Assembly: GCF_014696105.1 (NCBI RefSeq)
Contig: NZ_JACJPO010000041.1
Coordinates: forward strand, 1 to 64,000
Reading direction: 5' to 3'
Origin: Microcoleus sp. FACHB-1515
Lineage (GTDB): Bacteria > Cyanobacteriota > Cyanobacteriia > Elainellales > Elainellaceae
Length of the DNA: 64,000 bases
Part shown: positions 17,745-26,215 of the stretch, piece by piece
Layout: each line of letters begins with the position of its first letter
How positions within the stretch are numbered: position 1 is the stretch's first letter
Position numbers and translations under genes: made by a program
Notes under the pieces: generated by a model
Databases searched by the model: none
What the model was told of the DNA's origin: nothing
The model's input: only the letters and a program-made list of their open reading frames with translations

Positions 17745-19559
17745 ATGACGATCACTCAACCCACCCCGACCACTCAAGAACCGCCCGCCCGCACAGTCGG
17801 ACGGCAGTTGCAGTCGCTCACGGTGATGGTCACGATTACCGCCATCTTGCTCGGTGGCATTGGCAGCAGGCTGGCTTATCTGCAACTCGCACAGGGCGAT
17901 CGCAATCGCCAACTGGCCGACACCAACCGCATTCGTTTGATTCCCCAGCAGCCAGAGCGCGGCAGAATTCTCGATCGCCAAGGCCGGGTTTTAGCCGGAA
18001 GCCGCTTGTCGTATGCCGTTTTCTTGTGGCCGATCGCCAACTCGCAAACCGAGTGGAATCCAATCGTCGATCGAATCGCCGAGATTCTCAAAGTGCCACC
18101 CGCAGATATTCACGCTCGGCTCGATCGATCGGGCTACACTTCACCCTACTTGGTGCGGATCGCACGTGGCATTAGTCCGGCTGAAGCAACGGCACTCGCG
18201 GAACTCAGCGATGAACTGAGCGGCGTGCAGGTTCAAGCCGAAGCCGTGCGTAACTATCCCTATGGCGATTTGGCCGCGCATGTTTTGGGCTACACAGGCG
18301 AAGTCACCGCAGCAGACCTGCAACAGCGCAGCGCAGACGGCTACCGCTTTGGGGATGTGATCGGGCAAATGGGCATTGAAGCGGCATTTGAGCCACAGTT
18401 GCGGGGAGTGTGGGGCGGGCAACAGGTGGAAGTCGATGGCGGCGGGCGCGTGCTGCAAGTGCTGGGCGAACGACCCGCGCAAGCTGGACAAGATGTGCGT
18501 CTAACGCTGGATTTGGACGTGCAGCGATCGGCAGAAGTCGCGCTGGGCAATCGTCGGGGCGCGATCGTGGCGATCGATCCGCGCAACGGTGCGGTGTTGG
18601 CAATGGTCAGCCGTCCCACCTTTGACCCCAACTTCTTCTCGACGCACCTCACCGATACGCAGCGGCAGCAGCTTCAAAATCAATCGCTGCCGTTTGTCAA
18701 TCGCGCCCTACAAGCCTATTCGCCTGCTAGCCCGTTCAAAATTGTGACCACGACGGCGGCGATCGAGTCCGGCAGTTTCGCACCCGACTCCGTCTTAGCA
18801 ACACGGCCTTATGTCGCAGTCGGCGGCAATCAGTTTTGGGATTGGAATCGCAAGGGATTTGGCTCGCTCGGATTTGTCAGCGCACTGGCGTTGAACAGCG
18901 ACACCTTTTTCTATCAAGCGGCGATGCAAATGGGCGATCGCCCATTGATCCAATGGTCGCGCCGCTTCGGATTCGGTCAAAAAACCGGAATCGAACTGGC
19001 ACAGGAAGAATCACCCGGACTCGTTCCCGATCCGGACTGGAAGCGATCGCAACTGCGCCAAGATTGGCAGATAGGCGACACGCTGAATTTGTCGATCGGG
19101 CAGGGCAGCCTAAAAGCGAGTCCGCTTCAGGTGGCCGTCATGTTTTCAGCCGTTGCGAACGGCGGCGATCGCGTTCAGCCGCATCTGCTGATGGACAACG
19201 AAGCGGCCAATCAGTGGCGCGAACCGCTCAACATCAGCTCCAGCACAATTGAGGTGTTGCAGCAGGGCTTGCAGCAGGTCGCAACCAGCGACACCGATCC
19301 GGCGATCGCAACCGACAATCTACCGGAGATTGCAGCGCAAGGCGGCACAGCGATCGATTCGCCTCACGAAAATCACACCTGGTATGGTGCGTATGCTCCG
19401 GCTGAAAATCCAGAAATTGTCGTTGTGGCGGTTGGCGAAAATTCCGGTGGCGAAAGCGACTCGATCGCAGCTCCAATGGTGAAACAAGTCCTCGAAAGCT
19501 ATTTCAACACCGAACCTGCTGCCGGAGAAGCGATCGAAGTGGTGCAGCCGACTAACTAA
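17745..19559 (+). CDS. mrdA: Penicillin-binding protein 2 (MrdA-like) with altered active-site motifs
   Basis: A 604-residue class B PBP: membrane anchor about 24-46, dimerisation domain (RGRILDRQGRVLA), transpeptidase domain from about 250. The acylation motif S329-P-F-K332 is intact. The SxN/SxD position reads N384-S-D386 in ALNSDTFFYQ, so the usual first Ser is Asn. The third motif, normally KTG or KSG before TA, reads Q532-G-G534 in AAQGGTAID. The flanking WYGAYAP confirms the alignment. Family role: crosslinking lateral-wall peptidoglycan with RodA. The changes suggest reduced or redirected transpeptidase activity. The gene ends 4 bp inside the convergent methylase gene. Confidence 0.9.
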   Translation: MTITQPTPTTQEPPARTVGRQLQSLTVMVTITAILLGGIGSRLAYLQLAQGDRNRQLADTNRIRLIPQQPERGRILDRQGRVLAGSRLSYAVFLWPIANSQTEWNPIVDRIAEILKVPPADIHARLDRSGYTSPYLVRIARGISPAEATALAELSDELSGVQVQAEAVRNYPYGDLAAHVLGYTGEVTAADLQQRSADGYRFGDVIGQMGIEAAFEPQLRGVWGGQQVEVDGGGRVLQVLGERPAQAGQDVRLTLDLDVQRSAEVALGNRRGAIVAIDPRNGAVLAMVSRPTFDPNFFSTHLTDTQRQQLQNQSLPFVNRALQAYSPASPFKIVTTTAAIESGSFAPDSVLATRPYVAVGGNQFWDWNRKGFGSLGFVSALALNSDTFFYQAAMQMGDRPLIQWSRRFGFGQKTGIELAQEESPGLVPDPDWKRSQLRQDWQIGDTLNLSIGQGSLKASPLQVAVMFSAVANGGDRVQPHLLMDNEAANQWREPLNISSSTIEVLQQGLQQVATSDTDPAIATDNLPEIAAQGGTAIDSPHENHTWYGAYAPAENPEIVVVAVGENSGGESDSIAAPMVKQVLESYFNTEPAAGEAIEVVQPTN

Positions 19560-20386
19560 TAAGAAGTAATTAGCACTTCGGTAATTTTTCCACGCCGCTG
19601 AGCGTTAGAGTTGATGGCTCTGGAGGCGGCGATCGTGTGAATTTGAAATCCAGCGTATAGATCGCGAATAAATTCGCAGTCAGAGTTAGAAAGCATCACC
19701 TTCACACCGCGATTTGCGAGAGCAGCAAACGTGTCCCGAAGCTGAATTTGCGATTGTTCGGTAAAGGCAAAACGACTATAAGCGGTGAACCGACTGGTTT
19801 GACTGATCGGATAGTAAGGCGGGTCAAAATAAACAAAATCTTGGGCGGTGGCGCTATTCAAAACGGCTTCAAACGATTCCACCTGCAACTGTGCAGATTG
19901 CAACGCCACTGAAGCCGATCGCAGCACGTCTGGATAGCAGATGCGGGGATTTTTGTAGCGACCGATCGGCACATTAAATTCGCCTTTAGAATTTTCGCGA
20001 TATAGCCCGTTAAAACAGGTGCGATTTAGATAGATGAAACGAGCAGCTTGCTCGATCGCAGTGTTGCCCGCTGTCGATCGAATTTGATAGTAATGCTCTT
20101 TGCTGTGTTGCTGCTGATAGTGCGTCAGCAAATCGATGACGGCTTCGACATCTGACTGAATGCAGCGATAAACATTCACCAAAGCCGGATTGACATCGGT
20201 TAAAACAGCGCGGCTCGGTTTGAGGGCAAAAAAGACGGCTCCGCCGCCTAAAAATGCTTCGTAATATGTCGAAAATTCAGTCGGAAAATGCTGCTGATAC
20301 TGCGCGAGAAGCTGACCTTTGCCGCCTGCCCACTTGAGAAACGGACGTGGCGAATCGATCGATGCAGTCGTGGCAGAAATTGGCAT
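19556..20386 (-). CDS. Dam-type DNA adenine methyltransferase (D12 class)
   Basis: A 276-residue alpha-class N6-adenine methyltransferase. The SAM-binding motif is PFLKWAGGKGQLL near the N-terminus and the catalytic motif is DPPY in FVYFDPPYYPI. The pattern after it (TAYSRFAFTEQSQIQLRD) and length fit Dam/GATC enzymes. The ATG at 20386 (MPISATTASID) is preferred; an in-frame ATG at 20425 would add 13 residues, partly encoded by a 15-bp tandem repeat. No restriction enzyme lies next to it, so it looks like an orphan methylase. GATC is the core of the HIP1 octamer that saturates this genome. Confidence 0.9.
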   Translation of the reverse strand: MPISATTASIDSPRPFLKWAGGKGQLLAQYQQHFPTEFSTYYEAFLGGGAVFFALKPSRAVLTDVNPALVNVYRCIQSDVEAVIDLLTHYQQQHSKEHYYQIRSTAGNTAIEQAARFIYLNRTCFNGLYRENSKGEFNVPIGRYKNPRICYPDVLRSASVALQSAQLQVESFEAVLNSATAQDFVYFDPPYYPISQTSRFTAYSRFAFTEQSQIQLRDTFAALANRGVKVMLSNSDCEFIRDLYAGFQIHTIAASRAINSNAQRRGKITEVLITSY

Positions 20387-20398
20387 AAGAGGCGATCG

Positions 20399-20428
20399 CA
20401 ACTCGTACAGTAACAACTCGTACAATAA
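20399..20428. repeat. Two 15-bp tandem repeats at the methylase 5' end
   Basis: CAACTCGTACAGTAA (20399-20413) is directly followed by CAACTCGTACAATAA (20414-20428), one mismatch. A related inverted segment (TACTACTGTACTG) lies at about 20447-20459. They sit between the methylase and the divergent DUF751 gene, so they may be operator sites. Confidence 0.8.
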
Positions 20429-20500
20429 GAATGAAAGCTCGCTTCGTACTACTGTACTGCTTTGCGAGCAAATCCGTTCAGATTCATATTTTCACTCGCC

Positions 20501-20701
20501 ATGCAAGACTTTTTGGAGAATGTTTCGCGCTATCCGCGCTATTTGGTGAGCATCACTTTAGGCGTTTTGCTAACCGCATTGAGTCCGCTGGTTCCGCTGT
20601 TTCGCCGTCCTTCGACTGCGATCGCCACAATCTGCCTTTTGATTGCCGGATTGATGGCGATCGGCTTTACGCTCCGCGCTATGCTGGGATTTAGTGCCTG
20701 A
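20501..20701 (+). CDS. DUF751 family small membrane protein
   Basis: A 66-residue protein of the cyanobacterial DUF751 (Ycf33-like) family: MQDFLENVSRYPRYLVSI, then two hydrophobic helices (about 15-33 and 42-62) ending TLRAMLGFSA. The ATG at 20501 matches the family start; the in-frame start at 20462 would add an unrelated leader. It precedes rbfA by 30 bp, an order common in cyanobacteria. Function unknown. Confidence 0.88.
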   Translation: MQDFLENVSRYPRYLVSITLGVLLTALSPLVPLFRRPSTAIATICLLIAGLMAIGFTLRAMLGFSA

Positions 20702-20731
20702 TGGCGCGATCGTTTTGGAGGTTGAACGGAG

Positions 20732-21133
20732 ATGGCGACCAGTCGAAGAGTTGAGCGCGTCGCAGAACTGATTAAGCGCGAAGTCAGTCAGCTTTTGCTT
20801 TCTGGCATCAAGGACGATCGCGTCGGCGTCGGCATGGTCAGCGTCACGGATGTCGATGTGTCCGGCGACCTTCAGCACGCCAAAATCTTTGTCAGCGTTT
20901 ATGGCGACGATGAAGCGCGAACCGCAGCAATGGCCGGATTGAAATCGGCTACCGGATTTGTCCGCAGCGAAATCGGCCAGCGCGTCCGCCTGCGTCGCAC
21001 TCCAGAAATTGTGTTTGTCGAAGATCGATCGATCGAGCGCGGAACGCAGGTGCTTTCGCTCCTCAACCGCCTCAGCCAAGAGCGCGAAGCATCCGGCAAA
21101 GATGACTTCGATTCGATCGCCGCAGAGGAATAG
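20732..21133 (+). CDS. rbfA: 30S ribosome-binding factor A
   Basis: A 133-residue KH-fold protein that helps mature the 16S rRNA 5' end and 30S subunits, especially in the cold. [20 protein letters not shown] at the start, [20 protein letters not shown] in the middle and [12 protein letters not shown] near the end are diagnostic. It lies between DUF751 and the nagZ-like gene with only 3 bp to the latter. Confidence 0.96.
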   Translation: MATSRRVERVAELIKREVSQLLLSGIKDDRVGVGMVSVTDVDVSGDLQHAKIFVSVYGDDEARTAAMAGLKSATGFVRSEIGQRVRLRRTPEIVFVEDRSIERGTQVLSLLNRLSQEREASGKDDFDSIAAEE

Positions 21134-21136
21134 ATC

Positions 21137-22744
21137 TTGGTCGCAACTCGAACCGTTTCGCTGCTCGATCCTGCTAGCCTGACGCTGGCTGAACAAATCG
21201 CGCAGATGCTGATCGTCCGCGCTTCCGGTCACCTGTTCGACCAGCAAATTCGCTATCCGATCTGGGAACCGCCCGCCTCCAAACTTCAGCACTGGGTTCA
21301 AGATTTGAACGTCGGTGGCGTGATTTTGCTCGGTGGCAGTGCGGCAGAAATTGCGCTGCGATCGCAACAGCTTCAAGACTGGGCAACCATCCCGCTCTTA
21401 ATCTGCGCGGACATTGAAGAAGGCGTCGGCCAGCGATTTTCAGGCGCAACTTGGTTCCCGCCACCGCTGAGTTTGGCGGCGATCGACGATCGCACCCAAG
21501 CCCTCAAACTCGCTCAGCAAATGGGCGCAATTACGGCACAAGAAGCTTTGGCGATCGGGCTGAACTGGATTCTCGCCCCGGTCGTCGATGTCAACAACAA
21601 TCCCGACAATCCGGTAATCAATGTGCGGGCGTTCGGTGAAACAGTCGATGCGGTGAGCGAACTGGCGATCGCCTTCCTGCAAGGAATGCAGCAGCATCCG
21701 GTTCTCACCTGCGCCAAACATTTTCCTGGTCACGGCGATACCGCTGTAGATTCACATCTGACCTTGCCGACTTTACCGCACACGATCGATCGGCTTGAGC
21801 AAATCGAACTGCCGCCGTTCGTCGCCGCAATTCGATCGAACGTGGATGCCGTGATGAGCGCTCACCTGCAAATCCCCGCGATCGATCCTCAGTATCCGGC
21901 TACGTTGTCGCGATCGATTCTCACCGATTTACTGCGGCGACAGCTTGGCTTTGACGGGTTGATTGTTACGGATGCCTTGGTGATGGGCGCGATCGCCAAC
22001 GAATACGGAGCCAATGAAGTGCCCGTTTTGGCGATCGAAGCGGGAGCCGACATCTTAATGATGCCGCTCGATCCGGAAGGCGCAATTCAAGCAGTTTGTG
22101 CAGCAGTTGAATCCGGTCGAATTTCACCAGAGCGAATTGCCGAATCGATCGATCGGATTTGGCAGGCCAAACAAAAAGTTTGTGCGCCTCAACTTTCCGA
22201 CACTTCTCCCCACGCTTGGGAAACTCTGCCGCCTCCACCAATTCAGCTTGAGCAGTTGGCAACGCCGGACGCGATCGCCACCGCTGCCACAATTTTGCAA
22301 GCTTCACAGCGCGTTCATCGTCCTGATGCAATCACACCGGGCGGACGCAATTTAATCGTTGTGGATGACGCGATCGAGTGCGATTTTTTGGGAAGTCACA
22401 CGCCTGCGATCGCCCTTCCCGCCCAGCACGGCTACACCTATCAGCTTGTCGATTCGCACACTCTGGCGCGACCATCCGACGACGAACCGCCCACACTTTT
22501 GCAACTGTTTATTCGCGGCAATCCGTTTCGCGGCAGTGCAGGCTTAACGCAAACCGCTCAAAGTTGGGTTGAGGCGCTGCTGGCGATCGATCGCCTCCAA
22601 GCCCTCGTCATCTACGGCAGTCCCTACCTGCTAGAGCATTTGCCCCGCCTGCCCGATCGTGTCCCTTATGTGTTCACGTATGGACAAATGCCGCAGGCGC
22701 AGGCGATCGCGCTTGAGGCTTTGTTTGAAGCGAAGAACAGCTAG
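21137..22744 (+). CDS. nagZ: Beta-N-acetylhexosaminidase-like GH3 glycoside hydrolase
   Basis: A 535-residue protein with a TTG start 3 bp after rbfA. The N-terminal two-thirds is a GH3 TIM barrel: ICADIEEGVGQRF, KHFPGHGDTAVDSH (the NagZ His-Asp catalytic loop), and VTDALVMGAIANEYG with the predicted nucleophile Asp. The remaining 170 residues (from about 365) are a C-terminal extension usual in cyanobacterial members. Expected role: removing GlcNAc from muropeptides in peptidoglycan recycling. No signal peptide, so cytosolic. Confidence 0.9.
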   Translation: MVATRTVSLLDPASLTLAEQIAQMLIVRASGHLFDQQIRYPIWEPPASKLQHWVQDLNVGGVILLGGSAAEIALRSQQLQDWATIPLLICADIEEGVGQRFSGATWFPPPLSLAAIDDRTQALKLAQQMGAITAQEALAIGLNWILAPVVDVNNNPDNPVINVRAFGETVDAVSELAIAFLQGMQQHPVLTCAKHFPGHGDTAVDSHLTLPTLPHTIDRLEQIELPPFVAAIRSNVDAVMSAHLQIPAIDPQYPATLSRSILTDLLRRQLGFDGLIVTDALVMGAIANEYGANEVPVLAIEAGADILMMPLDPEGAIQAVCAAVESGRISPERIAESIDRIWQAKQKVCAPQLSDTSPHAWETLPPPPIQLEQLATPDAIATAATILQASQRVHRPDAITPGGRNLIVVDDAIECDFLGSHTPAIALPAQHGYTYQLVDSHTLARPSDDEPPTLLQLFIRGNPFRGSAGLTQTAQSWVEALLAIDRLQALVIYGSPYLLEHLPRLPDRVPYVFTYGQMPQAQAIALEALFEAKNS

Positions 22745-22810
22745 AAATGCCAATACCGACGATCGATCGCTGATACGATCGACCCTGTGTATGGCAGAGG
22801 GCAGTAATTG

Positions 22811-23023
22811 ATGTCTGGTGAAGTTCGGAGAACAATTCGATTTGATGCTGATGTCTATGCGCTGATTGAAGCAGAAATGGCATCAAATGGAGTATCCATG
22901 ACTGGCTTAGTGAACAAAGCTGTTCGCAACTACTTCAACACCGCTCAAGAGACCGACGAACGATTACGGGCACTTGAAGAGAGACTCAGGGTAGTCGAAC
23001 AACAATTAGGTATATCGACTTAA
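22811..23023 (+). CDS. Small ribbon-helix-helix-like protein with C-terminal coiled coil
   Basis: 70 residues. The segment VRRTIRFDADVYALIEAEM followed by GVSMTGLVNKAVRNYF looks like a ribbon-helix-helix DNA-binding unit, as in CopG/Arc-type antitoxins. The C-terminus (TDERLRALEERLRVVEQQLG) is a heptad coiled coil. The ATG at 22811 directly follows an in-frame TTG. No toxin is adjacent on the same strand; the Uma2-family gene lies 280 bp downstream and a 49-codon frame overlaps its end on the other strand. DNA binding is inferred. Confidence 0.65.
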   Translation: MSGEVRRTIRFDADVYALIEAEMASNGVSMTGLVNKAVRNYFNTAQETDERLRALEERLRVVEQQLGIST

Positions 23024-23155
23024 AACATTTTTCAAGTCGCTCACGAGATCAAGCAAGCGACGTAAATCCTCTTCCATCACCTCAGGGCGATTCGGATCTA
23101 GGGAAATGGCAGTCTCTAGAACGAGCGAAACATCGATTAAAATTCTGGGCTGCAT
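23006..23155 (-). CDS. Possible 49-residue protein overlapping the coiled-coil gene tail-to-tail
   Basis: An open frame starting MQPRILIDVSLVLETAISLD and ending NVLSRYT. The composition is protein-like: an amphipathic helix with alternating acidic and leucine residues (RPEVMEEDLRRLLDLV). It overlaps the last 18 bp of the preceding gene antiparallel. I see no ribosome site and no family match, so this is tentative. Confidence 0.35.
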   Translation of the reverse strand: MQPRILIDVSLVLETAISLDPNRPEVMEEDLRRLLDLVSDLKNVLSRYT

Positions 23156-23302
23156 GACTTCATATGGCCTCGCGGGATGTCATTCAGAATAGCGCAACCC
23201 TCAAGCGATCGCAAGCGGTTCGCCAAAATTCAGGTAATCACCAGACGGCGATCGCTCCCTATGATCGAAAGAAAGATTTTGAACTTGGAGCCAGCGTTTA
23301 CG

Positions 23303-24001
23303 ATGCAGCAGCTTCCTTCCTCGCTTTTGGCAACTCCCCCGCTAGGGAATGGCGATCGCCTCGATCGACACGAATTCGAGCGGCGGTATGACAAAATGCC
23401 GCATCTCAAAAAAGCTGAATTGATCGAGGGAGTTGTTTTTCTTTCAACCGCTTTGCGCTTCAAACGTCACGGTCAGCCACACGGCTTCATCATGGGATGG
23501 CTAGGAACTTATCAAGCATTTACGATGGGTGTTGAAGTGGGCAATAATTCAACCGTGCGTTTGGATTTGAAGAATGAACCTCAGCCCGATGCCGTGTTGA
23601 GAATTCGCGAAGAATCAGGTGGTCAATCAGTTTTAAGTGACGATGATTACATTGAAGGTGCGCCCGAATTAATTGTCGAGGTTGCTGCTAGCAGCGTGGC
23701 GATCGATCTGCACGACAAAAAGCGAGCCTATCTCCGTAACGGAGTGAAAGAATATCTGGTTTGGCGCGTTTTAGATCAACAGTTTGACTGGTTTTATTTG
23801 CAAGATTGCAAATATGTTTTATTGACGGCTGAAGCCGATCGAATCATTCGCAGTCGATCGTTTCCGGGCTTATGGCTAGCTGTTGATGATTTGCTCGCGG
23901 GAAAGATGCAGCAGGTTCTCGCTGTTCTTCAACAGGGACTCGCAACGGCTGAACATAATGAATTTGTTCAGCCGTTGGCGATCGAGCCAGAAAAAATCTA
24001 A
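23303..24001 (+). CDS. Uma2 family (DUF820) PD-(D/E)XK nuclease-like protein
   Basis: A 232-residue member of the very large cyanobacterial DUF820/Uma2 family with a restriction-endonuclease fold. The core residues are visible: Asp in QPDAVLRI, Glu in PELIVEVAASSVAID and Lys in KKRAYLRNGVKEYLVW. The start at 23303 (MQQLPSSLLATP) follows GGAG; longer in-frame starts (23177, 23261) give unlike leaders. Activity and target are unknown for the family; copies are often numerous in one genome. Confidence 0.85.
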   Translation: MQQLPSSLLATPPLGNGDRLDRHEFERRYDKMPHLKKAELIEGVVFLSTALRFKRHGQPHGFIMGWLGTYQAFTMGVEVGNNSTVRLDLKNEPQPDAVLRIREESGGQSVLSDDDYIEGAPELIVEVAASSVAIDLHDKKRAYLRNGVKEYLVWRVLDQQFDWFYLQDCKYVLLTAEADRIIRSRSFPGLWLAVDDLLAGKMQQVLAVLQQGLATAEHNEFVQPLAIEPEKI

Positions 24002-24126
24002 GCTCGATCGGGAATACCGAGACGAGTTTGCGATCGCCCATTCTGTGCAGCCCGTCCAACTTCGGTAAGATGAAAAGAGCTTGCGTTTGGCAGGTGGTTT
24101 TGTTGTTTTTGTAAGGAAGAATTTCT

Positions 24127-25575
24127 GTGACCGTTCGCGTTCGCATCGCCCCCAGCCCGACTGGAAAGCTGCATATTGGCACGGCTCGGACTGCCGTTTT
24201 CAACTGGCTGTATGCTCGTCACAAAGGCGGCCAGTTCATTTTGCGCGTGGAAGATACGGATCTGGAGCGATCGCGCCCCGAATTTACGCAAAACATTCTC
24301 GACGGCTTGCAGTGGCTCGGCTTGCAGTGGGACGAAGGACCTGTTTTTCAGACCGATCGCATGGATCTGTATCGGCAAAAAATCCAGGAATTGCTCGACA
24401 AAGGCTTAGCCTACCGCGCCTACGACACGCCCGCAGAACTTGACGCGATGCGCGAAGCGCAAAAAGCCCGCAACGAAGCGCCCCGCTACGACAATCGCCA
24501 CCGCGACCTGACGCCCGAACAGCAAGCCCAGTTTGAAGCAGAAGGCCGCAAGCCCGTGATTCGCTTCAAAATCGAGAACGATCGCGAAATCTCCTGGAAT
24601 GACCTCGTGCGCGGCACGGTGACGTGGAAAGGTCGCGATTTGGGCGGCGACATGGTGATCGCTCGTGCCGCTGAGGGCGAAGCGTTCGGCCAGCCGCTCT
24701 ATAATTTTGTCGTCGTCGTGGACGATATCGACATGCAAATCAGCCACGTGATTCGCGGCGAAGACCACATCGGCAACACACCCAAGCAGATTTTGCTCTA
24801 TGAAGCCTTGGGCGCAACCGTGCCGACGTTCGGACACACGCCGCTGATCTTGAATCAGGCGGGTGCAAAGCTGTCGAAGCGCGATGGCGTCACCTCGATC
24901 TCGGATTTTCAGCAGATGGGCTACACGGCAGAAGCGATCGCCAACTACATGACGCTGCTCGGCTGGTCACCGCCCGAAGGCATGAACGAAATTTTCTCGC
25001 TGGATGAAGCCGCGCAGAAATTTGACTTCGATCGCGTCAACAAAGCCGGAGCCAAATTCGACTGGGACAAACTCAACTGGATCAACAGCCAGTATTTGCA
25101 CCACATGCCGATCGATCGCTTGACCGATCTGCTGATTCCCGATTGGCAAGAGGCCGGATATGAATTTGATCCGAGCGATCGCGCTTGGCTAGAGCAGTTG
25201 ACGGCTGTGCTGGCTCCGAGCTTGACGCGCCTGAATGATGCGGTCGAAATGAGCCGCTATCTGTTCGTTCAAGAGGTCGGCTTGACCGAGGCGGCAGTCG
25301 CTCAGCTTCAGCAGCCCGGAGCAGTGGCCGCGATGCAGGGCATTCTTGCCGCCATTCCTGCCGATGCGACGTTGAGCGAAGCGGACGCGCAAGGCATTAT
25401 TCAAACGGTGACGAAAGCTGAGAATCTGAAGAAGGGCGTCGTGATGCGATCGCTCCGTGCCGCTTTGACAGGCGACGTGAACGGTCCCGACCTGATGCAG
25501 TCCTGGCTATTGCTCAATCAGCATCGCTGGGATCGATCGCGCCTAGAGCAAGCCTTGCAGCAAATTTCTGTTTGA
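24127..25575 (+). CDS. gltX: Glutamyl-tRNA synthetase
   Basis: A 482-residue class I aminoacyl-tRNA synthetase charging tRNA-Glu (and in cyanobacteria usually tRNA-Gln before amidation). GTG start with a good AAGGAAG ribosome site. [17 protein letters not shown] contains the HIGH-type motif, and [10 protein letters not shown] is the KMSKS equivalent. The C-terminal anticodon-binding domain follows. Glu-tRNA is also the precursor of chlorophyll and haem. A weak hairpin (CTGATG/CATCAG, 25601-25618) follows the gene. Confidence 0.97.
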   Translation: MTVRVRIAPSPTGKLHIGTARTAVFNWLYARHKGGQFILRVEDTDLERSRPEFTQNILDGLQWLGLQWDEGPVFQTDRMDLYRQKIQELLDKGLAYRAYDTPAELDAMREAQKARNEAPRYDNRHRDLTPEQQAQFEAEGRKPVIRFKIENDREISWNDLVRGTVTWKGRDLGGDMVIARAAEGEAFGQPLYNFVVVVDDIDMQISHVIRGEDHIGNTPKQILLYEALGATVPTFGHTPLILNQAGAKLSKRDGVTSISDFQQMGYTAEAIANYMTLLGWSPPEGMNEIFSLDEAAQKFDFDRVNKAGAKFDWDKLNWINSQYLHHMPIDRLTDLLIPDWQEAGYEFDPSDRAWLEQLTAVLAPSLTRLNDAVEMSRYLFVQEVGLTEAAVAQLQQPGAVAAMQGILAAIPADATLSEADAQGIIQTVTKAENLKKGVVMRSLRAALTGDVNGPDLMQSWLLLNQHRWDRSRLEQALQQISV

Positions 25576-25656
25576 GCGATCGCTGTTGGAACCGGATCGG
25601 CTGATGCTCAGTCATCAGTCGATAGAATTTGCATGATGTTGTGAGATAGATGCGCG

Positions 25657-26175
25657 ATGGCAACTCGGAGTCAGACTGTTTTAAAGCGCGGGCTTGGTGC
25701 GATCCCGTTCCGCAAGCTCGCGATCGCGCTGTTGTCGATCGCGTTCACGAGCGCACCCGCCGCCGCCCAAACCACCAAGCAGTTTTCCATTTTTGAAAAT
25801 CTAACGCTCAGCCCGAATTTCTCACCCAATCCGGCTACGGTGCGCGGCATCAGCGGCGGAGCGCGTCCCGCTGCGGAAATTGCCGGACGTGCAGATACTG
25901 CGACGGGACCCTGCGTCGGCTTCGTGGACGAGCAGCCCGACCACACAATGCAGCTAACGCAGTTTTTCAACTACCTCAGCCTGCAAGTCCAAAGCCCTGA
26001 AGATACCACGCTGGTGATTCGCGGTCCTGGCGGAAGCTGGTGCAACGATGACTACGAAAACGCCAATCCGGGCATCGCCGGACAGTGGCTTTCCGGCACG
26101 TATCAAATCTGGATTGGGTCGTATGAGCGCGATCGCTACACGCCCTACGTGATTCGCGTCACCGATCGGCGCTAG
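25657..26175 (+). CDS. Exported protein with PPC-like C-terminal domain
   Basis: 172 residues. Signal peptide with AIALLSIAFTSAPAAAQ, cleavage probably after AAAQ (about residue 38). The second half (TTLVIRGPGGSWCNDD, then SGTYQIWIGSYERDRYTPYV) matches a common cyanobacterial secreted beta-sandwich module resembling bacterial pre-peptidase C-terminal domains. Cys in GPCVGFV and Cys in SWCNDD may form a disulfide. Function unknown. Confidence 0.7.
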   Translation: MATRSQTVLKRGLGAIPFRKLAIALLSIAFTSAPAAAQTTKQFSIFENLTLSPNFSPNPATVRGISGGARPAAEIAGRADTATGPCVGFVDEQPDHTMQLTQFFNYLSLQVQSPEDTTLVIRGPGGSWCNDDYENANPGIAGQWLSGTYQIWIGSYERDRYTPYVIRVTDRR

Positions 26176-26215
26176 TCGATCGCGCCTAAAAAATTTCGCT
26201 GAAGGGACGCTTGCT

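Noticed and set aside
20570-21376. A 268-codon minus-strand frame across DUF751, rbfA and the nagZ-like gene
   Set aside because: Covers three recognised genes on the other strand; no protein motif.
22811-24001. RHH-like protein plus Uma2 protein as a toxin-antitoxin or defence pair
   Set aside because: They are 280 bp apart without coupling, and Uma2 proteins are usually numerous stand-alone genes in cyanobacteria.
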